A stretch of DNA of 64,000 bases from Nitrospirota bacterium (lineage in GTDB: Bacteria; JACPQY01), in NCBI GenBank assembly GCA_016180645.1, contig JACPAV010000012.1:38031-102030 (forward strand), read 5' to 3'. How positions within the stretch are numbered: the first letter of the stretch is position 1; each line of letters opens with the position of its first letter. A model generated the notes under the pieces. That model ran no database searches, was not told where the DNA came from, and was given only the letters and a program-made list of their open reading frames with translations. Positions 17,277 to 24,925 of this stretch are shown here, in pieces. Position numbers and translations under genes: made by a program.

Positions 17277-18198
17277 ATACCAGGGGAAGAGAGTCGGCGT
17301 CGTCATGGGTGGCGCCAGCACGGAGCGGGAGATCTCGCTCAAGACCGGCGCCGCGGTGGCCGACGCCCTCGAAACGGAGGGTTTCAAAGTCGTCCGCGTG
17401 GTGGATCAGGCCAACCTGCTCGACGCGGTCAAGCAGAAGAAATTCGACGTCGCTTTTCTCGCGTTGCACGGGCGCTGGGGAGAGGATGGAACCGTGCAGG
17501 CGATTCTCGAGTACGCCGGAATTCCGTATACGGGCTCGGGGGTGCTGGCCAGTGCGCTGGGCATGAACAAGCTCCGATCGCGGCTTCTCTTCGAGAAGGC
17601 CGGCCTGCCCACGCCGCGCTGGTTCTCCCTGAACGGCTCGTCCGGCGGCCGGGTCCCCGAAGACGCCCCTTTCCAATACCCGTGGGTGGTGAAGCCGAAT
17701 GGCGAGGGTTCCAGCGTGGGCGTGAACCTTGCCCGCTCACGGAGCGAGGCGGGCCGCGCGATCGACGAGGCCTTCCGGCACGACCACACGGTGCTCGTGG
17801 AGAAATTCGTCCCGGGCCGCGAAGTTTCCGTGGGCATTGTCAGCGATGCGCCGCTGGGCGCGGTGGAGGTCGTTCCCCGCGATGAGTTCGCGACCTACAA
17901 GGCTAAGTACACGGCCGGGATGGAGACGTTCTTCTGCCCGCCGCGGCTGCCCCGGCGGCTCGTCGAGGATATTCTGGAACTCGGGTGGAAAGCCCACGGA
18001 GCGGTCGGAGCGAACTACTACAGCCGAATCGACATGCGTGTCACGGAAGAGGGACGGCCGTTTATCTTGGAAATCAACACACTACCGGGGCTGACGCCCA
18101 CGAGCTGGCTCCCGAAAATCGCCCAGCGGGTGGGGATCTCGTACCGAGGTCTCGTCCGGCTGATCCTCGCTTCCGCGTCCTTGAAGGCGGCCGGATGA
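17260..18198 (+). CDS. ddl: D-alanine:D-alanine ligase
   Basis: ATP-grasp enzyme that makes the D-Ala-D-Ala used by MurF. 312 aa. N-terminal GVVMGGASTEREISLKTG, ATP-grasp segment VVKPNGEGSSVGV, and C-terminal EINTLPGLTPTSW, which supplies the Mg ligands. GTG start within murB. Followed by a 113-nt gap before ftsQ, the only sizeable gap in the cluster. Confidence 0.96.
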   Translation: MKGKHKYQGKRVGVVMGGASTEREISLKTGAAVADALETEGFKVVRVVDQANLLDAVKQKKFDVAFLALHGRWGEDGTVQAILEYAGIPYTGSGVLASALGMNKLRSRLLFEKAGLPTPRWFSLNGSSGGRVPEDAPFQYPWVVKPNGEGSSVGVNLARSRSEAGRAIDEAFRHDHTVLVEKFVPGREVSVGIVSDAPLGAVEVVPRDEFATYKAKYTAGMETFFCPPRLPRRLVEDILELGWKAHGAVGANYYSRIDMRVTEEGRPFILEINTLPGLTPTSWLPKIAQRVGISYRGLVRLILASASLKAAG

Positions 18199-18270
18199 TC
18201 GGACGATGAGGATTTGTTCTGGACCCCCCATCCTGATCTTCCCCCATAAGGAGGGAAGGGAGGAGAATTA

Positions 18271-18301
18271 CCCCCTCCCCCTCGACGAGGGAGGGTGGGG
18301 G
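18271..18301. repeat. C/G-rich hairpin just upstream of ftsQ
   Basis: A near-perfect inverted repeat of C-runs (18271-18284) and G-runs (18286-18301), 10 nt before the ftsQ ATG. There is no T-run after it, so it is not a standard terminator. It could hamper ribosome access to ftsQ and so lower its translation, which would suit a low-copy divisome protein, or it may be one more dispersed palindrome. Confidence 0.55.
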
Positions 18302-18311
18302 TGAACACTCG

Positions 18312-19133
18312 ATGAAGATCAACAAGCGGCTTCGCAGCGGTGGATCCCGAATCCGCGGATTCTCCAGGGCCGTGACCGGATTCTTCGCCCGGGTGGCGGA
18401 AATCCCCCACGTGGGATCCATCCTGCTGGGCGCCTTCGTCGCGGGGATTCTGACGGCTCTCGCGGGCCAGGTCTTCGTCCTGAAGCGGGTGGTCGTGGAG
18501 GACACCGGGGGGTTCGAATCCAACCAGGTCGTGGGCTGGGCCGGACTCCACGGCGGAGAGAATTTGCTTTTCCTTGACCTACAAGATGTGGTAAAAAGGC
18601 TGGAAGCACAGCGATGGATCGCGGACGTGCGCATATGGAAAGTGTGGCCTCATACCCTCCGGGTTCGCCTCAATCGGAGAACCCCGTTCGCTCTCCTTTC
18701 CACATCTCAAGGCCTGGTGGCCGTTGATTCGGAAGGAAAACGTCTCGGAGGGGTGGAGGAAAACTCTCCTGGATTTCGCCTCCAAGGATTGGCCCTTCCG
18801 GAGTCCGGAACATTCGACGATCCGCGCTGGAAGGAAATTGTGATGCTTGCGACCCGAATTTCGAGCGCCCCGGATCTCGCGGGAGATCGTGTCGATACGG
18901 TGGCCGTGACTCCCGGTCGACTGGAATTCCAGACGTCCCGGTTTCGGATGGTATTTGCCGCGGGCCGCGCGGATGAGGGCTGGAAGACGTTTGAGAAATT
19001 CAGAACGGCGTACGGCTCGGAACGGCTGGATGAATTCCAGGTGTTTGATTTGACGATTGCGGATCGCGTGATTACGCGTCCAACACCCATTAAGCAAGGC
19101 TCCCCCGGGCCTCTCACTTCCACCCAAGGCTGA
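18312..19133 (+). CDS. ftsQ: Cell division protein FtsQ (POTRA domain)
   Basis: Bitopic divisome protein that binds FtsB/FtsL. 273 aa: basic N-terminus, membrane helix about residues 36-56, then a POTRA domain beginning VLKRVVVEDTGGF and a beta domain (WPHTLRVRLNRRTPFALL). Sequence is divergent, as usual for FtsQ, and the call is confirmed by the ddl-ftsQ-ftsA position. Ends 2 nt before ftsA. Confidence 0.9.
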   Translation: MKINKRLRSGGSRIRGFSRAVTGFFARVAEIPHVGSILLGAFVAGILTALAGQVFVLKRVVVEDTGGFESNQVVGWAGLHGGENLLFLDLQDVVKRLEAQRWIADVRIWKVWPHTLRVRLNRRTPFALLSTSQGLVAVDSEGKRLGGVEENSPGFRLQGLALPESGTFDDPRWKEIVMLATRISSAPDLAGDRVDTVAVTPGRLEFQTSRFRMVFAAGRADEGWKTFEKFRTAYGSERLDEFQVFDLTIADRVITRPTPIKQGSPGPLTSTQG

Positions 19134-19135
19134 CG

Positions 19136-20368
19136 ATGGCGCGCGGAGATATTGTCGTCGGACTCGATATCGGTACCACGAAGATTTGCGTGGTGGTGGG
19201 CGAGGCGACGGAGTCGGGTACGGATATCATCGGCGTGGGCGACCACCCCTCCCGGGGCCTCCGCAAGGGCGTGGTGGTGAACATCGACAACACCGTCGAA
19301 TCCATCAAGAAGGCGGTGGCCGAGGCCGAGTTCATGGCCGGGTGCGAAATCAACACCGTCTTTGCGGGCATCGCCGGCGGGCACGTCAAGAGCTTCAACA
19401 GCACGGGCGTGATCGCCATCAAGGACCGTGAGGTCAAAACAGTGGACATCGACCGGGTCGTGGAAGCGGCCAAGGCGGTGGCCATTCCCATGGACCGTGA
19501 AGTCATCCACATTCTCCCGCAGGAGTTCATCCTCGACGGACAGGCCGGGTTGAAGGATCCGGTCGGCATGTCGGGTGTACGCCTGGAGTCGAAGGTCCAT
19601 ATCATCACGGCGGCCGTGACCTCGGCCCAGAACATCATCAAGTGCGCGAACAAGGCGGGGCTGGACGTGAGCGACATCATCCTTCAGCAGCTCGCAAGTT
19701 CCGAGGCCATCCTTACGCAGGATGAGAAAGACATGGGTGTGGCGATCCTGGATATCGGGGGGGGGACGACCGATATCGCCGTTTTTGCGGACGGCTCGCT
19801 CAAATACACGTCGGTGCTCAATCTCGGCGGCGACCACGTCACGAACGACATCGTGGTCGGGCTGCGCACGCCGGCCCACGAGGCGGAAAAGATCAAGGAA
19901 AAGTACGGGTGCGCGCTGTCGAGCCTCATCACGAAGGACGAGAACATCGAGGTTCCCGGCGTGGGCGGGCGCAAGTCACGGCAGGAGAGCCGGAAGTTTC
20001 TGACGGAAATCATCGAGCTGCGAATGGAAGAGGTGCTCGAACTGGCGTTTCGGGACCTCGAGAAAGCCGGATTCGGGGAGACCTTGACGGCCGGGGTGGT
20101 GATCACCGGCGGCGGTTCCATGCTGGAGGGATGCGTGGAGCTGGCGGAGAAGGCGTTCAACATGCCGGCTCGCAGGGGAATTCCTGAGAAAGTCGGCGGA
20201 CTCTCGGATGCCGTGAAACATCCGAAGTACGCCACGGGCGTCGGCCTGGTGCAACTGGGAGGCGGATCGAGCAAGCGCAATCAGTTCCGCATCAGGGATG
20301 AGGAGATCTTCGACAAGGTCAAAGCAAGGATGCGAGAATGGTTCAAGGGGATAAAAGACTACTTTTGA
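19136..20368 (+). CDS. ftsA: Cell division protein FtsA
   Basis: Actin-like ATPase that tethers FtsZ to the membrane. 410 aa. Phosphate 1 loop VGLDIGTTKICVVVG at the N-terminus, phosphate 2 loop ILDIGGGTTDIAVF, adenosine motif VVITGGGSMLEG, and a C-terminal amphipathic helix (VKARMREWFKGIKDYF) for membrane binding. The stop codon lies at the first base of palindromic repeat copy B, and the candidate long ftsZ start (20338) lies inside this gene. Confidence 0.97.
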   Translation: MARGDIVVGLDIGTTKICVVVGEATESGTDIIGVGDHPSRGLRKGVVVNIDNTVESIKKAVAEAEFMAGCEINTVFAGIAGGHVKSFNSTGVIAIKDREVKTVDIDRVVEAAKAVAIPMDREVIHILPQEFILDGQAGLKDPVGMSGVRLESKVHIITAAVTSAQNIIKCANKAGLDVSDIILQQLASSEAILTQDEKDMGVAILDIGGGTTDIAVFADGSLKYTSVLNLGGDHVTNDIVVGLRTPAHEAEKIKEKYGCALSSLITKDENIEVPGVGGRKSRQESRKFLTEIIELRMEEVLELAFRDLEKAGFGETLTAGVVITGGGSMLEGCVELAEKAFNMPARRGIPEKVGGLSDAVKHPKYATGVGLVQLGGGSSKRNQFRIRDEEIFDKVKARMREWFKGIKDYF

Positions 20369-22227
20369 CCCCCAGGACGGGGGAAATGCCGCGAGAGGGC
20401 AGGAGCCCGGAGCGGCTGAGCGAGAAGCAGGCGGAACTTTTCCAAGAGGGGTCAAGTTCCGGTTCGACGGAGGCGGCTGGTCCCACCGGATCTGCCGTGG
20501 CCATTGCGTCAGAGCCGTCGAATTCCGATACGCAGATAGGAGGGCCAAATTCCCTGAGCGCGGCGGAGGAACCCGCCGGTGCATCGGGGCCAGTACGGTC
20601 CGGTACTTGCCAAGAAGAGCCGCTCCAGAGTGGGCGGCTAGAGGAGGAAAGTGCAGGGCCAATTGAGGAAACCGTAGCGGCAGAGCCGGGAGATTCGGCG
20701 ACGACCCACACGCCAGAGATGGCCGCCGAGGGTCAGTCGCCGGAAGCTCCGGCCTCCGACGGATCCTCCGAATCCACCTCCACGCTGGGGGAAACGTTTC
20801 TTCTCCAATCCTTGGAGCAGGAGTCGAATCCCTCCACACCGGAGGAAGCGCTCCTTGCCGAAGAGGGCGAGGAAGCATTGCAAAGGAGGCCTTCTATGGA
20901 AGAGCAAAAAGGGACAACGGAGAAAGCGGCCGCCGCCGAATCGGCTCCCTCGACTGAAACCCCGGAGACGAGCATGTTCAAACTGGCGGAAGAGGAACCC
21001 ACGTTCGGCGCGAAGATCAAAGTCTTTGGCGTCGGCGGGTGCGGCTGCAACGCCATCAAGAACATGTTCCAGTCCCATGTCCGTGGAGTGGAACTGATCG
21101 CGGCCAATACGGACGCGCAGCATCTTGAGAAACGGGCGAAAGCGGACAAGAAAATCCAGCTTGGTCCGGGATCCACGCGTGGACTCGGCGCGGGCGGCGA
21201 TCCCGAGCGGGGAAAGACGGCCGCGCAGGAAAGCCGCGAAGAGATCCGGAAGGTGCTCGAAGGCGCGGACATGGCTTTCATTACGGCCGGCATGGGCGGC
21301 GGCACCGGCACCGGCGCAGCGCCCGTGGTCGCCCAGATCGCCAAAGAAATGGGAATCCTGACCGTAGGCGTGGTGACCCGCCCCTTGGCCGATGAGGGCC
21401 CGCGGCGCCAGAAGCACGCCGAAGAAGGCCTCCGCGAGATGCGGAACTACACCGACACCATCATCGTCATCCCGAACCAACGGCTTCTCGCCGTGGCGGG
21501 AGACCGGGATCTGCGCGAAGCGTTTAAGAAGGCGGACGACGTCCTGATCAACGCCGTGCGCGGGATCTCGGACATCATCACCGTACCGGGACTGGTGAAC
21601 CGGGATTTCGCGGACATCAAGAGCGTGATGCAGGAAATGGGTCTGGCCATGATGGGCATCGGACTTGCGCAGGGCGAGAATCGCGCGAAGGAAGCGGCGG
21701 AATTCGCCATCTCCAGCCCGCTGCTTGAAGACGTGTCCATCCAGGGCGCGAAGGCCATCTTGGTGAACTTCACGGGCTACTCGATGACGCTCAACGAGGT
21801 GCATCAGGCCATTGATTACATCCGCCAGCAGGCCGGCGATCAGGCCCACCTGCTGTGGGGTGCCGTCTACAACAAGAACAAGAAGTTCAAGGACACCCTG
21901 CGCGTGACGGTGATCGCCACGGGCTTCGGCACCACGAAGCGCGAGGAAACAACCGCTCGAACGGGGAACGTGCGCGAGCTGAGCGACTACGACAGCCCGA
22001 CGTGGCTCCGGCGGAAACGCCAGGAGAAACCCGAGACAGCGGAGAAGGAGGTCGAACCCCTACCGCCCGCACCGCAGCAGGCGGCCAGTGTGAATGCGAG
22101 CGCAAAAGCGGCGGCGGCGAAAACCGCGGCGGGCTACGGCGGCGTGACCATCCACGAGCGGTCGCGCGTGGAGACCACGGACGAGGACTACGACATCCCG
22201 ACCTTTCTGAGACGCCGCCCGGACTGA
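20338..22227 (+). CDS. ftsZ: Cell division protein FtsZ with long N-terminal extension
   Basis: Tubulin-like GTPase that forms the Z ring. The tubulin loop GGGTGTG is at residues 320-326 and the T7 catalytic loop NRDFAD follows. From the ATG at 20338 the protein has 629 aa, of which about 210 N-terminal residues are an extra acidic, Ser/Glu/Pro-rich, probably disordered region whose first part is encoded by palindromic repeat copy B. Three starts compete: 20338 (AAGGA, 7-nt spacing); 20896 (AAAGGAGG, 6-nt spacing, 443 aa); 20974 (MFKL, aligning with the start of ordinary FtsZ). Codon-position bias persists across the extension, so it may be translated. The C-terminus ends in DYDIPTFLRRR, the usual FtsA-binding tail. 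Confidence 0.93.
   Translation: MVQGDKRLLLTPRTGEMPREGRSPERLSEKQAELFQEGSSSGSTEAAGPTGSAVAIASEPSNSDTQIGGPNSLSAAEEPAGASGPVRSGTCQEEPLQSGRLEEESAGPIEETVAAEPGDSATTHTPEMAAEGQSPEAPASDGSSESTSTLGETFLLQSLEQESNPSTPEEALLAEEGEEALQRRPSMEEQKGTTEKAAAAESAPSTETPETSMFKLAEEEPTFGAKIKVFGVGGCGCNAIKNMFQSHVRGVELIAANTDAQHLEKRAKADKKIQLGPGSTRGLGAGGDPERGKTAAQESREEIRKVLEGADMAFITAGMGGGTGTGAAPVVAQIAKEMGILTVGVVTRPLADEGPRRQKHAEEGLREMRNYTDTIIVIPNQRLLAVAGDRDLREAFKKADDVLINAVRGISDIITVPGLVNRDFADIKSVMQEMGLAMMGIGLAQGENRAKEAAEFAISSPLLEDVSIQGAKAILVNFTGYSMTLNEVHQAIDYIRQQAGDQAHLLWGAVYNKNKKFKDTLRVTVIATGFGTTKREETTARTGNVRELSDYDSPTWLRRKRQEKPETAEKEVEPLPPAPQQAASVNASAKAAAAKTAAGYGGVTIHERSRVETTDEDYDIPTFLRRRPD
20368..20419. repeat. Palindromic in-frame repeat, copy B (start of the ftsZ extension)
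   Basis: Differs from copy A in murD at 2 of 52 positions. CCCCC at 20369-20373 faces GGGGG at 20379-20383, then the CCGC...GGGC-AGGA-GCCC...GCGG hairpin. Its first base is the last base of the ftsA stop codon. In the ftsZ frame it is read TGEMPREGRSPERL, the same peptide as in MurD. Confidence 0.85.
20882..20896 (+). promoter_or_regulatory. Strong ribosome-binding site inside the ftsZ frame
   Basis: AAAGGAGG at 20882-20889 followed by 6 nt and the ATG at 20896. It is one of the best Shine-Dalgarno sequences in the window and would start a 443-aa FtsZ lacking most of the N-terminal extension. It supports either a short FtsZ as the main product or two forms from one gene. Confidence 0.75.
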
Positions 22228-22521
22228 ACCGCGACCGGTTTTCGGATTTGTACTGGGCTCTGTTTGATAACGTGTTGGACCGGTAGGCGCAGGCTTCAGC
22301 CTGCGTCCGAAGACGCACCCGTAAAGGGTGCGGCTACCAAGAGAGGCGCCCCGGCAATGATGGGGTTTTCAAACAGAGCCTAGCTGCCCGAGTAGCCGAG
22401 CCTTACCTGGCCGAGGACGGCCTGGTACTGCGATATGAAGGCCGGCCATGGATGGCCGGCGATAAGCGCTGTAAGGCTCGGCTACAAAGCGTGAGGGATT
22501 CGGCGAAGGTCAGCTCCTGAG
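22228..22521. other. Intergenic region after ftsZ, mostly repeat
   Basis: Holds the 125-bp terminal-inverted-repeat element (22256-22380), then a second palindromic stretch at about 22394-22486 in which AGCCGAGCCTTAC faces GTAAGGCTCGGCT and GGCCGGCCAT faces ATGGCCGGC. No gene seen. The strong foldback could end dcw transcription, but no T-run follows. Confidence 0.7.
22256..22380. mobile_element. 125-bp MITE-like element, copy 1A
   Basis: Perfect 12-bp terminal inverted repeats GGCTCTGTTTGA (22256-22267) and TCAAACAGAGCC (22369-22380). Inside are nested hairpins, among them GCAGGCT-TC-AGCCTGC and GCACCC-GTAAA-GGGTGC, and an outer GGTAG/CTACC pair. No coding capacity. The reverse complement matches 55068-55261 over nearly its whole length, apart from an insertion there. 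The element must be moved in trans, and no transposase is in this window. Confidence 0.75.
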
Positions 22522-23214
22522 TCAGTACCTGGGCACCGTCGGGTCAACCTCCGCGGACCAGGCTTCAATACCGCCGGTCATGCTGCGCACGTTCGTGAAT
22601 CCGTGCCCGGCGAAGTAGGACGCAGCATCCAAGCTCCGAATTCCGTGGTGGCAGTGGAAAATGATGGGTGTGTCTTTGGGCCAGCTCTCCATCATTTCCT
22701 GCGCAAGCTCCCGTGTGAGGAGAACGGAGCCGTCGATGGCGGCCATGCGCCGCTCGTGCTCGTCGCGGACGTCCACGAGCTTGATGGCCGACCCTTGCTT
22801 GAGCAGTTGGGCGGTGTCCGATGCGCTGACCCGCATCTGCTTCTCGCCATCTTCGCTCTTCAGGATAAAACTCATCACTTCCTGCATGTCCGTCACGCCG
22901 TGGTTGGCCATGACGTCCTTGAGCGTTTCGCTCTCCTCGTATCCGCAACTGCTGCATCCTCCAACGTGATACTTCTGGAATAGCGCCCGCTGCGCGCTCG
23001 GAAATCGCGAGAGGAGATCTCCCATCGTCATGTCCGCCGTGAGCGCTCCATCCGCCGTAGATCCGCCGTTCGGGCGTGACGGAGGGTTCTCAGGTGGCTT
23101 TAGCATGATCGTGGATTCACTCCCGAGATGTTCAACCGATGTGGTGACTTCGCTGGGAAGCACAACCGGCTTCCCGAGCGAAGCGATTTTCGAAACCAAC
23201 GTTCCTAACCCCAT
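22522..23214 (-). CDS. Rhodanese-domain protein with DUF1858-like redox disulfide domain
   Basis: 230 aa. Residues about 58-120 resemble the hybrid-cluster-protein-associated redox disulfide domain (DUF1858): MTMGDLLSRFPSAQ, then a GGCSSCG Cys pair and LKDVMANHGV. Residues about 128-228 are a rhodanese domain with the active-site loop C-H-H-G-I-R-S (FHCHHGIRS). Such pairs carry sulfane sulfur or relay thiol redox in the cytosol. The first 55 residues match nothing I recognise and include a Pro-rich linker. GAGAGG lies about 8 nt before the ATG. Single gene, facing ftsZ. Confidence 0.85.
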   Translation of the reverse strand: MGLGTLVSKIASLGKPVVLPSEVTTSVEHLGSESTIMLKPPENPPSRPNGGSTADGALTADMTMGDLLSRFPSAQRALFQKYHVGGCSSCGYEESETLKDVMANHGVTDMQEVMSFILKSEDGEKQMRVSASDTAQLLKQGSAIKLVDVRDEHERRMAAIDGSVLLTRELAQEMMESWPKDTPIIFHCHHGIRSLDAASYFAGHGFTNVRSMTGGIEAWSAEVDPTVPRY

Positions 23215-23494
23215 ATGGACCTCTCTTTCCAGTCGAATGCCTTTATATGTGGACTAACACGGTCCATAGTATCAATGATGCGATACGCTCGCAATGGGAT
23301 GACGGGTCGATCCTTGAGTTGAGAGCGTCCAACAGAATGCGTAGGGGAGGGTCTTCAGACCTTCCCGACAAGAGGGAGCAAGCAAGTAGGGGAGGGTCTT
23401 CAGACCCTCCCGACAAGAGGGAGCATCTGAAGATGCTCCCCTACGAATCGGCATTCTGCTAGAGGCTCTATACTTCGACGGCTGCTATCGAGGC
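23215..23494. other. Intergenic region filled with palindromic repeats
   Basis: About 280 bp between the divergent rhodanese start and the amidase 3' end. Most is the GTAGGGGAG-type repeat array (23333-23458) and the start of a CTATCG...CGATAG palindrome. Short open frames on either strand here are only translations of the repeats. Confidence 0.75.
23333..23458. repeat. GTAGGGGAG palindromic repeat, copy 1 (double)
   Basis: Two starts of the repeat (GTAGGGGAG at 23341-23349 and 23386-23394) share one right end (CTCCCCTAC at 23436-23444). Internal hairpins GGAGGGTCT-TC-AGACC(C/T)TCC and GGAGCATCT-GA-AGATGCTCC. The array is framed by an extra inverted repeat, CAGAATGC (23333-23340) and GCATTCTG (23451-23458). 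The doubled left half suggests a tandem duplication of one hairpin module. Confidence 0.8.
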
Positions 23495-23507
23495 TCAGCC
23501 CCGATAG
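23485..23507. repeat. CTATCGAGGCT palindrome at the amidase 3' end
   Basis: CTATCG(AGGCT-C-AGCCC)CGATAG. It overlaps the stop codon and last codons (YRG) of the amidase gene. The same palindrome type is perfect at 28040-28078 and appears degraded near 32205-32230. Confidence 0.65.
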
Positions 23508-24925
23508 GAAGATGAGCGGCGACGGAGGAAGGAGCGAGCGGCGAGGAAGGCCATTGCGAGGAGGCCGGGAGGGAGGCCGGAGGCGGATGGCGAAGGGAGG
23601 GATGTACAGCCGGGCGAGTCGGGAGGAGGGGGTGGGGTTCCGGGGTCACCGGACAAAGGATTGAAGGTTACGGTCACGGATTCGGCACCTTTGTTGCCGG
23701 CCGCGTCCCAAGCTTCGGCGGTGATCTTGTTGCTGCCTGTTTGGAGCTTGACGGATGCGGCGAACTTGCGGCCCTCGGTGAGCGTGACATCCACCCCGTT
23801 CACCAAAGCCCGGGTGACTGAAAGGTTATCCGTCACTTCGCCGGACACGGTGATCTCCGCCTGATTCGTCGTGGCGCCGTCGGCGGGGAAAGCGATGCTG
23901 ATGTCCGGTGCTTCCGTGTCCGATGGGGGGGGCGGTGGCGGTGGAGGCGGCGGCTCTTCGATTTTGGCCAGGCCGATGCTGCCCCACGTGGTTTGGCCTG
24001 CGACCACGGTTCGACTCAGGCTCCCTGCTTGGTATCCCGTGGCCACGGCGGTGACGGTGTAGTCGCCGGGGGACAACGAAAATGTATATACGCCGTTCAG
24101 ATCCGATTGCGAGGAGACGTTGGAGATCAACGTTACGTCCGCATTGGGAATGCGAGCACCCGTTCCCAGGGATGAGTCGTAAATCATGCCCGTCAATGTT
24201 CCCGTGGATGGCGGCGGCGGGGGTGGCGGGTCGTCGGGTGGCGGTGGAGTGACCGCCGAAGGGTCGTAGTCGGCCATTCCGTAGTGATTCTGAATCCCGT
24301 GCAGGTGGGCTCGCGCCGCCTCCTGTCTCTTGGCGGGATCGTTCAGGTAGACGAAATCTCCTGCATTCGAAACAAAGGCCAACTCGTGCAACTCCGCAGG
24401 CATGGCCGTTTCGCGGAGGACGTGAAAGTTGGCCGTCAGATTGCCGCGGTCGCGCAACGGCCAATGCTTCATGGCCTCGGCGTGAACGTCGTTGCGGAGC
24501 CGGGCCCCCGTGCCGCCTTCGGAATAGGAGAAGGTGGAGATGCCGTTCGCGGAAGGATCGGAGAAACTGTTGGTATGGATGGAAAGGAAACGATCCGCGC
24601 CGATGGAGTTGGCGTAGTCCGTCCTCGAAGAGAGGCTGACGAAGACGTCCGTCTCCCTCGTCATGGTGACCTGCCAGTCGCCGCCGCCGCGGGTGTCGTC
24701 CGTGTCGCTCTTCAGGAGATCCCGGAAGCGTTCGGAGACATCGAGATTGATGAGTGCCTCTTTCAACCCGTTCGATACGGCGCCCGGGTCCGTTCCGCCG
24801 TGCCCGGCGTCTATGACGACTTTGGGCGAAGCCGCCCAGGCTTGGTTGGTGAGGAGTGAGGTATGAGGGGTGAGTAGAAAGACCAGGAACGAGGAACCAG
24901 GAACCAGGAACCGGCGGAGGATCAT
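23495..24925 (-). CDS. N-acetylmuramoyl-L-alanine amidase with Ig-like domains and C-terminal sorting tail
   Basis: Secreted zinc amidase (Amidase_3) that cleaves the stem peptide from MurNAc. Zinc ligands are His in DAGHGGTDPG, Glu in LKEALINLDVS and His in SIHTNS; the catalytic Glu is in LHELAFVSN. After a Pro-rich linker come a carboxypeptidase-regulatory-like beta domain (about 240-330), a second Pro-rich linker, and a bacterial Ig-like domain (about 345-430). The end, GC...GLPPGLLAMAFLAARSFLRRR, has the Cys, hydrophobic helix and Arg cluster of MYXO-CTERM-type sorting tails. The signal peptide is encoded by 7-bp tandem repeats. Overlaps the upstream propeller gene by 4 nt (ATGA). Confidence 0.88.
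   Translation of the reverse strand: MILRRFLVPGSSFLVFLLTPHTSLLTNQAWAASPKVVIDAGHGGTDPGAVSNGLKEALINLDVSERFRDLLKSDTDDTRGGGDWQVTMTRETDVFVSLSSRTDYANSIGADRFLSIHTNSFSDPSANGISTFSYSEGGTGARLRNDVHAEAMKHWPLRDRGNLTANFHVLRETAMPAELHELAFVSNAGDFVYLNDPAKRQEAARAHLHGIQNHYGMADYDPSAVTPPPPDDPPPPPPPSTGTLTGMIYDSSLGTGARIPNADVTLISNVSSQSDLNGVYTFSLSPGDYTVTAVATGYQAGSLSRTVVAGQTTWGSIGLAKIEEPPPPPPPPPPSDTEAPDISIAFPADGATTNQAEITVSGEVTDNLSVTRALVNGVDVTLTEGRKFAASVKLQTGSNKITAEAWDAAGNKGAESVTVTFNPLSGDPGTPPPPPDSPGCTSLPSPSASGLPPGLLAMAFLAARSFLRRRSSSYRG
24853..24915. repeat. Tandem 7-bp repeats encoding the amidase signal peptide
   Basis: Runs of GGAACCA-type units (about 24887-24912) and degenerate GTGAGGA-type units (about 24850-24878). 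They are read on the minus strand as LVPGSSFLVFLLTPHTSLLT, the hydrophobic core of the signal peptide. The secretion signal therefore seems to derive from simple repeats. Confidence 0.65.
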
